A stretch of DNA of 13,141 nt from Chth-196 sp044376515 (GTDB taxonomy: Bacteria > Verrucomicrobiota > Verrucomicrobiia > Chthoniobacterales > Chthoniobacteraceae), in NCBI GenBank assembly GCA_044376515.1, contig JBILKV010000118.1:1-13141 (forward strand), written 5' to 3'. Shown here in pieces: positions 1 through 6,635 of the stretch; position 1 is the stretch's first letter; every line of letters begins with the position of its first letter. Both the position numbers and the translations under genes were made by a program. The notes beneath the pieces were generated by a model. It was not told the origin of the DNA, searched no databases, and saw only the letters and a program-made list of their open reading frames with translations.

Positions 1-3000
1 CGTTACCGCGTTTAGTTTGATGTTGCCCGTCCACTCCGGAACGGAACGCGCCTGCCAGGTCGTCCCATCGTTTGTGGTTTGGATGACGGGCAAAATTCCG
101 GCGTCTTTGGAGGAGGAGGAGGGGGGTGTTTCCCCGACCGCCACGGCTACCGAGTCGTTGCAGGCAAGGCCGTTGATGTCTCCTTTCACTGCGCCGCTGC
201 GGAGGACGCTTTGCAGTAGTGAGTCGCTCACTTGTACCGTTTCGGTACGCGTCACGCTGCCTCCCCGGCCATCCTGAATGGTCACGCTCACCTTGTGCGT
301 GCCGCCTGCTTTCCAAGTGTGGGTGAAGGTTTTTTCGCCGTTGGCCGTCGTCCCCTCGCCGGCATCCCAGAGGTAGGTCAGGCCGTCCCCGTCCGCGTCG
401 GTGGCAGTTACTGAAAAAGAAACCGGGGACCGTGCCTTTTTAACGCTCTGGACCGAGAGGGATTGGAGTACTGGCGATTGATTGCTCTCCACTCCGACCG
501 GTGCGGTTTGCAAGATCTGCCCGCCAGCGCCTACGATTAAAAAGCGCGCGTTGAAAAACACGCCCGCATTTCGGTTTCTCGTCGTCGTTGGCAACTCCCA
601 CTGGCGCCATGTGTTGCCGTCCATTGAATACAAGTGCACCGGCTTGTTGGAGCCTGAGGAGCCGGCGGGGGGGCGCTCGATGCCCGAGGCAAAAACCAAT
701 CCTCCCCCGTGGGCCAGCACGGTGGCTTCCTCATCGCTGGAACGCGTAGTTGTGAAAGTTCGTCCACCGTCGGCGGATGTCCGGATTTTGGAGTACCACC
801 CGCTGGCAATGAAACGGCCGTTGAGGTACGCGATGGCACGAAAATCCTGCCATGGCTCGAGGCCGGTGCCTGCGAGCACGTTGTTCCATGTCGTTCCATT
901 GTCATTGGATTCGGCGACGACCGGCGTGCCGGTGGCCACAGAGGGACTGCGCAAGTGTGAAGCAACCACAAACTTGCCGGATCCAAAGGCAAGTCCTGAA
1001 ACGGTTTGTGTGGCGTCCGTTCCCCCCGGTCCCGGGATGGGGCTGAAGTTTTGTGAGCCGGTTGATCGCAGCAGGACCCCTTTGTCGCCCCCCGCGAGGA
1101 CCACGTCGTTTCCCGCCGCCACCACCCTGAGATCCGTGCCCGGAGTCGAGTCCCTGTAGGAGCGGCTCCAAGCCAGACCGTCCGGGGATGTGTAAACAAC
1201 TCCAAACCAGTCGCTCCTGTCAAAATCCCAATCCGTACCAACCGCAACAAAACGCGCCCCCGACCAGACAACCGCCCGTAGTTTTAAATTGAGGGTGGAA
1301 TCGGCGATCGTGCGCTTGGTCCACTGGATTCCATCGGGAGAGGTGCGGATGACACATCCATCGCCGGACGCCGAGGGACTTTCTCCCACCGCGACCAGCA
1401 GGTTCGTATTGGCCGCCAAACCAAACAAGTCCGCCCCGGTGCCGCTGTCTCTCGCAGAAAAATCCTGAGCGGGATCGGCCACCCGCACCTCTAGGGAGCG
1501 GCTCGCCACACCGCCTTTCATGTCGCTGATGGTAACCTTTAAGGTGTAGGTGCCGCCCATGATCCAGGCGTGCTCAAAAGAGGCGTTGGCGCCGGCGGTG
1601 CCTCCGTGGACAGAACCGTCGCCTCCCTCCCAGTGGTAGGCCAAAGTGTCGCCGTCCGGGTCAGTGGATGCGACGCTGAAAACCACGCTGCGTCTGGCGG
1701 TCACCGAGGATGGGCCATCGAGTGCGGAGATCGATGGGGCGCGGTTTGCGGGGAAGGGGCCGTGGTGGACTTGCAGGTCCAGATAACGGTCGAGACCCGT
1801 GCCCTCCGCGCGAACCGGCGTCACATAGATTTTGGCAACCGCATCAGCGTAGGTTCGGCCGACAGCCAGTGTCGCGTCGCCGCTGGCGCCCGGGGTTTGC
1901 GGCGTGGTGTCCAAAAGACAACAGCGGTCCGCACCCGGACGTTGCCAGAGCAGGCAGGCGCCGTTGGTCAACTCCGCGTGCCCCGTGTTCATGCCACGAA
2001 AGCCGATCCAATAATATTCTCCCGCGTCACCCTGAGCACTGGCCTTCGTGATGCGTAATCCTCGCACCAGTCTTCGCTGGTCATTGCTGTCGATGGAGAA
2101 GAGGCGGTAGACCCTCGAGCCCTGAACCGTGGCGTCCACCCACTGTTCGGAGGCGAGCCACGAGAGTTTTTGCTTGGCCTGCGGATGAAAATGTCCCTCG
2201 GGCAGGTCGCCCGAGCCCATCACATCAAAGATGTCCCCGTACTCTTTCTCGCTGCCGTCTCCCACCACATCGCCGTTGGTCTGCCAAAAGTTGGAGTGGC
2301 CCAGACCGTAGATGTGGCCAAACTCGTGGGCGTACACCTTTGCGGCGTTGCTGCCCTGCATCCAGAGGTCCCCTCCTCCGACTGAGGCGAAACCCGCAAA
2401 TTTCAGTCCGAATGCGGAGCAACCGATGTCAGCGAAGGAGACGCCCACCACATCGTAGTCGGAGCCCGTGTTTTCAGAGCCGGTTCCGATGTTGATCGCG
2501 GCGTCGGCGCCCTGACGTTGGGACGACCGGAACGCGTCCCGGGCATCGTCCAGCAGGTTTTGGGTTCGTCCGGACCCGCTGTAGAAGGAGCTGTCCCGAG
2601 GCATCCGGTAGAGGCCCTCGCTTACCTTTGCCATAACGCCGGCGCTTCCATACGACATGGACTCCAATGCCAGATTCACCTGGCCGTTGAGGACCGCCTC
2701 GGCCGCCTGTTTTTCAACCGGAGCGCCCTGCTTGTCGCTGAAATCGACTCGGATGAGAAAAAGCTTCTTTTTGCTCAGGGTCCATCCCTCCGACGCTGCA
2801 CTTGCCTGGAGTTGGGCCCCGGCAAGGTCGAACCCCGCGCTTCCGTCCGGAGCGTAAGGAAGTGCGTAGATTGCGCGGGAACCGGCCCGCGGCCCCGGTT
2901 TTGCGTCCAGTGCAGCCAGGGCCCGGTCCAGTTTTTCGAGTTCGTTTCTGTCGGAGAATGCGTACAGCCTGCCCGCGGCGAGCGCCCAAATTGGTTCCCC

Positions 3001-3798
3001 TTGAATGGCGGCGCCTGTTGCAAAACTCCGGGGGATTCCTTGTTGCGCCTTTTGAAACTTTGCGCCTGCGAGTTGCACCTCCTCTTTTTCAAGGGTCTGA
3101 AAGACGCTGTCGCGCACGGCGGCCAGTCCGTCTAGGGCGATCCCCTGAACCGGCAGTCCGGACTTGGATGCGATGGTCCCGCGTTTTCCATAAGTGAAGG
3201 CCTTCAAACGGTCGCCCTGTGCAAACCGCAACTCGCCAGGAGGAACTGCCTCCTCCCGAGCCGCTTGGACGCTTCGGGGCCCCGGACAGACGGGGAAAAC
3301 CACGTATTCCGCCGACTCGCTGAAAGGGGTTTCGACGAGCGGGCGGATGCTTTGGGGCAATTGCTCGATTTGGTCCAGACGCAGCGCGTGCTCCAAGGCC
3401 CGCTCGGTTTGGCTGCGAATCAACTCAACCATGCGTTTTTTGCGCGCCGAGGCGAGGGCCTCCCCGGGGGCGAGAAGAGCGGGGCGCTCCGAGGCACTGG
3501 CTTTGGCGTATTGTTGAAGCCAGACCAAAAACTCGGCGCACTCCTCTTCCGTGTCAGGGTTTGCACGTGCGGCTTGGGGTTGCGGGCGCGGGTTAACCTG
3601 CCGAGAAGGCGACCCGCTCCCAACCGTGGCTGAGGGCAAAGGCGTGTTGCCGTGCGGTGAAGATTTGGCTTGGCCGGAGTCTGAGCCCGTGAAGTGTTCC
3701 GCCGGGCGCGGAGTTCGGTTGGCTATCCACACTCCGGCAGCGAACACGGTTGCTACAGCGGAAATCCATTTCCAGTTCAACTTGGGTGGTGGGGGCAT
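1..3798 (-). CDS. Large secreted M11/metzincin-like metalloprotease with PKD and Asp-box propeller modules (3' end outside window)
   Basis: The minus-strand frame is open from the ATG at 3798 to the window edge, giving 1266 residues with no stop. Residues about 11-27 (WISAVATVFAAGVWIA) form a signal peptide or anchor. A Pro-rich stretch and a probable propeptide follow, to about 340. The catalytic domain (about 340-680) carries HEFGHIYGLGH at 491-501, the metzincin zinc site (His491, His495, His501, Glu492), and a Met-turn-like FDVMG with Met527. The EYGDIFDVMG context resembles gametolysin-type (M11) peptidases. PKD domain 1 spans about 685-776, a propeller with Asp-box repeats (TSPDGIQW, TSPDGLAW, SNDNGTTW, TSADGGRTF, YSMDGNTW) about 780-1100, PKD domain 2 about 1106-1193, and a second propeller begins at about 1195 (TTNDGTTW). 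The protein is probably exported and degrades extracellular protein; the exact MEROPS family is inferred. No strong Shine-Dalgarno precedes the ATG. Confidence 0.88.
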   Translation of the reverse strand, partial: MPPPPKLNWKWISAVATVFAAGVWIANRTPRPAEHFTGSDSGQAKSSPHGNTPLPSATVGSGSPSRQVNPRPQPQAARANPDTEEECAEFLVWLQQYAKASASERPALLAPGEALASARKKRMVELIRSQTERALEHALRLDQIEQLPQSIRPLVETPFSESAEYVVFPVCPGPRSVQAAREEAVPPGELRFAQGDRLKAFTYGKRGTIASKSGLPVQGIALDGLAAVRDSVFQTLEKEEVQLAGAKFQKAQQGIPRSFATGAAIQGEPIWALAAGRLYAFSDRNELEKLDRALAALDAKPGPRAGSRAIYALPYAPDGSAGFDLAGAQLQASAASEGWTLSKKKLFLIRVDFSDKQGAPVEKQAAEAVLNGQVNLALESMSYGSAGVMAKVSEGLYRMPRDSSFYSGSGRTQNLLDDARDAFRSSQRQGADAAINIGTGSENTGSDYDVVGVSFADIGCSAFGLKFAGFASVGGGDLWMQGSNAAKVYAHEFGHIYGLGHSNFWQTNGDVVGDGSEKEYGDIFDVMGSGDLPEGHFHPQAKQKLSWLASEQWVDATVQGSRVYRLFSIDSNDQRRLVRGLRITKASAQGDAGEYYWIGFRGMNTGHAELTNGACLLWQRPGADRCCLLDTTPQTPGASGDATLAVGRTYADAVAKIYVTPVRAEGTGLDRYLDLQVHHGPFPANRAPSISALDGPSSVTARRSVVFSVASTDPDGDTLAYHWEGGDGSVHGGTAGANASFEHAWIMGGTYTLKVTISDMKGGVASRSLEVRVADPAQDFSARDSGTGADLFGLAANTNLLVAVGESPSASGDGCVIRTSPDGIQWTKRTIADSTLNLKLRAVVWSGARFVAVGTDWDFDRSDWFGVVYTSPDGLAWSRSYRDSTPGTDLRVVAAGNDVVLAGGDKGVLLRSTGSQNFSPIPGPGGTDATQTVSGLAFGSGKFVVASHLRSPSVATGTPVVAESNDNGTTWNNVLAGTGLEPWQDFRAIAYLNGRFIASGWYSKIRTSADGGRTFTTTRSSDEEATVLAHGGGLVFASGIERPPAGSSGSNKPVHLYSMDGNTWRQWELPTTTRNRNAGVFFNARFLIVGAGGQILQTAPVGVESNQSPVLQSLSVQSVKKARSPVSFSVTATDADGDGLTYLWDAGEGTTANGEKTFTHTWKAGGTHKVSVTIQDGRGGSVTRTETVQVSDSLLQSVLRSGAVKGDINGLACNDSVAVAVGETPPSSSSKDAGILPVIQTTNDGTTWQARSVPEWTGNIKLNAVT

Positions 3799-4186
3799 GT
3801 GAGGAAAATATCACCCTGTGGTGCAGCAGGTTTTGCGCCTCGCCGCCTGCGGGTTCGAAGATTGTGTGCGGGACACATGCTCCGGGCGCTCTCGGGTCTG
3901 CAATATCCCGCAGCGCGAAGTCGCGATTGCGTGATTTCAAACATTTCTTCGCGCGCCTGTGCGGCCTGTGGCACGCCGATCTCCCCAAAGCTATCTCCCG
4001 ATTCCAAGAGATCGATTGCTGACTCCAAATGCTTTCCCAGTCATTGCTGAAGGGCTGCTTCGCTTGTGTTTCCGCAAGTCAACCACATGACTTTGCGAGC
4101 GCTCCCGCACCTTTCCAATCAAGGCAAAAAATCGGCTTCTTTGGAGAGAATCACGTATCGGGCTTCCGCAGGTCCAAGTGGACGTT
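3799..4186. other. Intergenic stretch with no gene recognised
   Basis: This DNA separates the divergent metalloprotease and toxin-antitoxin genes. Short open frames exist on both strands, but none has a recognisable protein signature, a good ribosome-binding site or a plausible start. A small palindrome (CGCGA-AG-TCGCG) is at about 3916-3927. A 10-base match to the tRNA T-arm (GCGGGTTCGA, near 3849) is on the opposite strand from the tRNA and is probably chance. The metalloprotease promoter should lie here, but I cannot place it. Confidence 0.5.
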
Positions 4187-4215
4187 TTGACGTCATGACG
4201 TTTTGATGCTATCGT
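4187..4215 (+). promoter_or_regulatory. Toxin-antitoxin promoter with a palindromic operator in the spacer
   Basis: A -35-like TTGACG (4187-4192) and a -10-like TATCGT (4210-4215) are separated by 17 bases. Transcription would then start around 4221-4223, almost at the antitoxin ATG (4224), and there is no Shine-Dalgarno before that ATG, so the mRNA would be nearly leaderless. A perfect 12-bp palindrome, ACGTCATGACGT (4190-4201), overlaps the -35 and the spacer. The 10-mer GACGTTTTGA occurs twice, 16 bp apart (4181-4190 and 4197-4206). Ribbon-helix-helix antitoxins usually repress their own operon through such sites, so an autoregulatory operator is the natural reading. This is inferred from sequence only. 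Confidence 0.5.
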
Positions 4216-4223
4216 AGCCCCCT

Positions 4224-4445
4224 ATGAAAAGGGCCACCGTCTATCTCGAAGAGGACCTCCACCGCGCGCTCAAACTCAAATCGGTGCAAACAGACCATTC
4301 CATCTCTCACTTGGTGAACGACGCCATCAGAACCGCCCTTTCTGAAGACTTGGAGGATTTGTCCGACGTGGAAAATCGGACCAAGGAAAAGACCGTGTCG
4401 TACGAAGATTTTCTGAAGGAGCTGAAAAGCCGTGGCCAAATTTGA
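4224..4445 (+). CDS. Ribbon-helix-helix antitoxin of a RelE/ParE-type toxin-antitoxin pair
   Basis: The product has 73 residues. The N-terminal RATVYLEEDLHRALK is a typical ribbon-helix-helix beta-strand and first helix, followed by a second helix (ISHLVNDAIRTAL, about 27-39), as in CopG/MetJ-type DNA-binding antitoxins. The acidic and charged C-terminal half (about 40-73, with SEDLEDLSDVEN and SYEDFLKEL) would be the part that wraps and neutralises the toxin. The gene overlaps the downstream toxin by 14 bases, which indicates translational coupling. The ATG is chosen because the fold begins directly after it. A palindrome lies 23-34 bases upstream of the start and is a likely self-operator. 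The class is clear; the exact family name is not assignable by eye. Confidence 0.8.
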   Translation: MKRATVYLEEDLHRALKLKSVQTDHSISHLVNDAIRTALSEDLEDLSDVENRTKEKTVSYEDFLKELKSRGQI

Positions 4446-4689
4446 TTTGGTCTTTAAGAAATCCGTTTCCAGAGACTTAGAGGAGATTTCAAAGCAGGAT
4501 GTCCAACGGATTCTGGAGAGGATTGACGCCCTCAGGGATGAGCCGCGCCCACAGGGAAGCGTGAAACTGTCAGGCAAGGAATACTGCCGAGTTCGTCAGA
4601 GAAATTACCGGATCATCTACGAGATTCAGGACTCTCAGCTGGTGGTCATCGTGATCAAGGCGGGACACAGGCGCGAGATTTACAGTTAA
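4432..4689 (+). CDS. RelE/ParE superfamily toxin
   Basis: The product has 85 residues and starts at GTG 4432 inside the antitoxin gene, with AAGGAG at 4416-4421 placed 10 bases upstream. The layout of an N-terminal helical hairpin (about 9-37), a central KLSG and a C-terminal sheet with YCRVRQRNYRIIYEIQ and VIVIKAGHRREIYS is the RelE/ParE fold. The basic residues and the terminal GHRREIY motif are hallmarks of RelE-type members, which usually cut mRNA at the ribosome; ParE members poison gyrase instead. The terminal motif favours the RelE side, but the target is not proven. The gene appears intact. Its stop codon overlaps the end of the minus-strand hsdS remnant, so the pair ends exactly where the gene debris starts. 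Confidence 0.82.
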   Translation: MAKFDLVFKKSVSRDLEEISKQDVQRILERIDALRDEPRPQGSVKLSGKEYCRVRQRNYRIIYEIQDSQLVVIVIKAGHRREIYS

Positions 4690-4845
4690 ACGGCCAGGGG
4701 TGGCCCGGGTAGCGGAGCCATCAGATGCTCCACTTTGGGCACGATCCGGCGTTGTTCGGCGAGGGGGGGGATGGGATCGCAAATCCTTTGATGTCCCCCA
4801 TCGAGATGTTGTCGTTTGTTGAGTTCTTGGCTTTCTGATGACTTG
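4686..4845 (-). pseudogene. hsdS: Remnant of a type I restriction-modification specificity subunit (HsdS C-terminal tail), frameshifted
   Basis: On the minus strand one frame reads STNDNISMGDIKGFAIP and, after a run of eight C residues (G8 on plus, 4763-4770), a second frame reads PPLAEQRRIVPKVEHLMAPL. Joined, these form the well-known HsdS target-recognition-domain tail, where (P)PPLAEQRRIV-KV--LM leads into the conserved central or C-terminal helix. Adding a single C to the tract restores one continuous frame (FAIPSPPLAEQRRIV). No HsdM or HsdR is present, and the upstream frame has tandem TGA stops at about 4880, so this is a fossil of roughly 50 residues and not a working gene. The motif identity is strong; the exact ends of the remnant are approximate. 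Confidence 0.75.
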
Positions 4846-4849
4846 CTCC

Positions 4850-5208
4850 GTGCGCATGCTTCTTTGTTTGAACTCCCCAAATTCATCAAAGGCTTCTCCG
4901 GTCGGTTTGCTGCCGTTTGTTTCGCTGTGGGTCCGCAGCCACTGGGCGATAATCTCCTGCGGATTTGTGCCGAGTGCTTTGAGCAGTTCTTCGTGCAGGG
5001 ACGGGTCTGAGAAGGCCGCCTTACCCTTGGATTCGTAGTCGGCGGCTATCTGGTCGGCGAGGGCAAGGGCCTCGTCCCGATGGGCAAAGGAGTGTTGAGT
5101 GCCGCCTTTTGCTCTGGCGTCGATGCGGTAGTGCCGATTGGGTGCGTACCAAGCAACGGTCGGAAATTGAGAGCGAATAACCGCACGAGGGGTCGTTTTT
5201 CTCCTCAC
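4850..5208 (-). pseudogene. Unrecognised ORF, possibly the N-terminal remnant of a tyrosine integrase
   Basis: A frame opening at GTG 5208 has protein-like composition for about 120 codons: FPTVAWYAPNRHYRIDARAK, then a helix HRDEALALADQIAADYESK and EELLKALGTNPQEIIAQWLR. It then runs into out-of-frame hsdS remnant sequence and continues as low-quality sequence to 4570. A short beta hairpin followed by an EAxxxAxxIxxxYESKGxxA helix resembles the arm-binding N-terminal domain of phage-type integrases, and the position immediately beyond the 3' end of tRNA-Cys is where an integrase gene would be expected. No catalytic R..H-R-H-Y region exists here, so if it is an integrase it is a truncated one. 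It could instead be a short hypothetical protein. GGAGG lies almost against the GTG, so the true start is uncertain. Confidence 0.35.
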
Positions 5209-5288
5209 CCTCCAAGATCGCCCTCGGTGAAAGCGTTTATTTTACCGATTTTCGGGTTCAGTGGACTTTCGTGAGCTTCGGTTTTCCG

Positions 5289-5306
5289 AAAAACTCTTTT
5301 ACAGAG
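5289..5306 (-). terminator. Short hairpin plus T-run after tRNA-Cys
   Basis: Read on the minus strand directly after the tRNA discriminator base, CTCT-GTAAA-AGAG is followed by TTTTT. The stem is only 4 bp, so this would be a weak intrinsic terminator. A second small hairpin (TTCGG-AAAA-CCGAA, 5278-5291) overlaps its end. Confidence 0.35.
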
Positions 5307-5377
5307 AGGCGGGGGCGGGAATCGAACCCGCGATAGAGCTTTTGCAGAGCTCGGCCTTACCACTTGGCGACCCCGCC
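5307..5377 (-). tRNA. tRNA-Cys (anticodon GCA)
   Basis: The minus strand folds into a full cloverleaf. The acceptor stem is GGCGGGG (5377-5371) paired with CCCCGCC (5314-5308). The D-arm is GCC/GGC with an AAGTGGTAA loop. The anticodon stem GAGCT/AGCTC encloses the loop CTGCAAA, giving anticodon GCA (cysteine). The variable loop is TATC, and the T-arm is GCGGG-TTCGATT-CCCGC. The discriminator base is U, as expected for tRNA-Cys. CCA is not encoded. The gene is intact and its 3' end faces the debris of the possible integrated element. Confidence 0.96.
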
Positions 5378-5505
5378 GTCGTCGATATGGGAGGTAAGGG
5401 GAATTCGGGACGGTCGTCAAGGTGGACCCGCTGCGGGGTAGTCCGAAAATGGCGGCGCTCCCGCATTAGACAACGGCCTCTCTGGAAAGTAAGATGGAGG
5501 GGAAC

Positions 5506-6285
5506 ATGCACGCGTTGAGGGTAACTTTTTTGGGGACTGGAACATCGCAAGGGGTTCCCCAAATCGCATGTGACTGCGCCGTGTGTCTCTCTCCCGACTC
5601 GAGAGACAAACGCACGCGGAGCTCAATTTATGTGGAGACACCCGAGCTGAGTTGGGTGGTGGATACCGGGGCGGATTTTCGGGCCCAATGCCTTCGGGAG
5701 GGAATTCGAAGGGTGGATGCGGCGCTCTACACTCATGCCCACAGTGATCATGTGTTGGGATTCGACGATCTGAGGCCGTTTTGCCAGCGTGGCCGGGCGC
5801 TTCCTCTCTATGGTTCGGCCGTCACCCTTGAGCAGATGGCGAGGATATTCGCCTTCGCCTTTGAGCCGGGCTTGAGACTGCCCGGTTACGTCCACCCGCT
5901 TCCGAATGTCGTTGAAGGGGAGTTTATGCTCGGCGAGGTCCGGGTGCTGCCGTTGAGTCTGCCGCATGGAAGGGTGACTTCGACAGGCTACCTTTTCACG
6001 AGGGATGGGGAACCCCTGCTGGCGTATCTGACGGATTGCAACGCCGTGCCTTTGGAGGTGCAACGGGCGGTTGCAGGGGTGCGGCACCTGGTGTTGGACG
6101 CACTGCGCAAAAGACCGCATCCGACTCATTTGAGTGTTGGCGAGGCATTGGAGGTGATTGAGCGGGTGGGGGCAGGGGCATCCTGGCTGACCCACCTGTG
6201 CCACGACCATTCTCACGAGGACTTGGAGGGGGAACTCCCAGCGGGCGTGCGGGTCGCCTACGACGGACTCAGGCTCGAGATTTAG
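5506..6285 (+). CDS. PhnP-like MBL-fold metal-dependent phosphodiesterase
   Basis: The product has 259 residues and is a cytoplasmic metallo-beta-lactamase-fold hydrolase. I chose ATG 5506 over ATG 5494 because GGAGGGG (5497-5503) is then correctly placed as ribosome-binding site and the protein opens with the family's RVTFLGTGTSQGVP. The metal ligands visible are H77-A-H79-S-D81-H82 (the HxHxDH motif), H154 (LPHG), D177 (LTDC) and H230. Cys22, Cys24 and Cys27 match the structural-zinc cysteines of PhnP, and the HDHSHED segment (233-239) is typical. E. coli PhnP hydrolyses 5-phosphoribosyl 1,2-cyclic phosphate, but no phosphonate genes are nearby, so the substrate here is open; homologues outside phn operons are usually annotated only as MBL-fold hydrolases. 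It is divergent from tRNA-Cys and its stop abuts a tandem repeat. Confidence 0.88.
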   Translation: MHALRVTFLGTGTSQGVPQIACDCAVCLSPDSRDKRTRSSIYVETPELSWVVDTGADFRAQCLREGIRRVDAALYTHAHSDHVLGFDDLRPFCQRGRALPLYGSAVTLEQMARIFAFAFEPGLRLPGYVHPLPNVVEGEFMLGEVRVLPLSLPHGRVTSTGYLFTRDGEPLLAYLTDCNAVPLEVQRAVAGVRHLVLDALRKRPHPTHLSVGEALEVIERVGAGASWLTHLCHDHSHEDLEGELPAGVRVAYDGLRLEI

Positions 6286-6288
6286 AGG

Positions 6289-6377
6289 AGGCCGGAGGGG
6301 AGGCCGGAGGGGAGGCCGGAGGGGAGGCCGGAGGGGAGGCCGGAGGGGAGGCCGGAGGGGAGGCCGGAGGGGAGGCC
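6289..6377 (+). repeat. 12-bp G-rich tandem repeat, 7.4 copies
   Basis: The unit AGGCCGGAGGGG is repeated seven times without a visible mismatch, plus the five bases AGGCC. It begins three bases after the TAG of the phosphodiesterase gene. Each unit holds GG and GGGG runs, so the plus strand has G-quadruplex potential, and each junction creates a Shine-Dalgarno-like GGAGG. Because 12 is a multiple of three, all frames stay open through it; in the frame of the upstream gene it would read (RPEG)n after the stop. Perfect copies suggest recent or active slippage. Confidence 0.95.
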
Positions 6378-6395
6378 AAAATTTGGCGGCCTCCC
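6370..6395. terminator. Inverted repeat at the end of the tandem array, possible terminator
   Basis: GGGAGGCC (6370-6377) pairs with GGCCTCCC (6388-6395) around a 10-base loop, and a smaller GCCAAA-A-TTTGGC (6375-6387) is nested at the base. There is no T-run, so it would not be a classic intrinsic terminator. It could end the phosphodiesterase transcript by another route or simply be a structured 3' end. Confidence 0.3.
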
Positions 6396-6460
6396 GCGCT
6401 GCAGAGGGGAGCGGGCGCCGGCGTCGGGAGTGAAACGGTCCGTGGAAACGGACACGCGTT

Positions 6461-6635
6461 TTGACTTTTGAGGGACTGGCGGCTTAGAGTCTTTTTTAAG
6501 GAAAGTGGATGTCCCGCCGGGCGGTCACGAACGCCGCAACCGGAAGGTGGCGGAGGACGTGTCCAAGGACATCCCGTCCTGCTCTTTCCCCCGAGCGTAG
6601 TTTTCCCCGCAGCATCCTATCCCAGAACGTCAAAC
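6461..6635 (+). promoter_or_regulatory. Putative promoter and structured leader of the pilus/secretion cluster
   Basis: TTGACT (6461-6466) and TAGAGT (6485-6490) are 18 bases apart, a fair sigma70-like match, placing the start near 6497 and leaving a leader of about 140 bases before the GTG at 6636. In the leader, GGATGTCC (6507-6514) is perfectly complementary to GGACATCC (6567-6574) across a 52-base loop that holds further GC-rich inverted repeats. No Shine-Dalgarno is seen in front of the GTG. The rest of the 6286-6635 gap holds only the tandem repeat and this region. Promoter assignment is tentative. Confidence 0.35.

Noticed and set aside
482..1271. Overlapping frames of 225 (plus) and 244 (minus) codons
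   Set aside because: Both are shadows of the continuous minus-strand metalloprotease frame, whose PKD and Asp-box motifs run through this region.
3848..3858. GCGGGTTCGA match to the tRNA-Cys T-arm as a possible second attachment site
   Set aside because: Only 10 bases, in the opposite orientation to the tRNA, and made of the common GGTTCGA motif; chance is the simpler explanation.
6198..6464. 88-codon frame containing a (GGEA)n repeat
   Set aside because: It is the 12-bp tandem repeat read out of frame together with the end of the phosphodiesterase gene; no ribosome-binding site or family support.
6468..6635. N-terminal extension of ATPase 1 to a TTG at 6468
   Set aside because: The extension overlaps the likely promoter and leader, has no family similarity, and GTG 6636 gives a length and motif spacing equal to paralogue 2.
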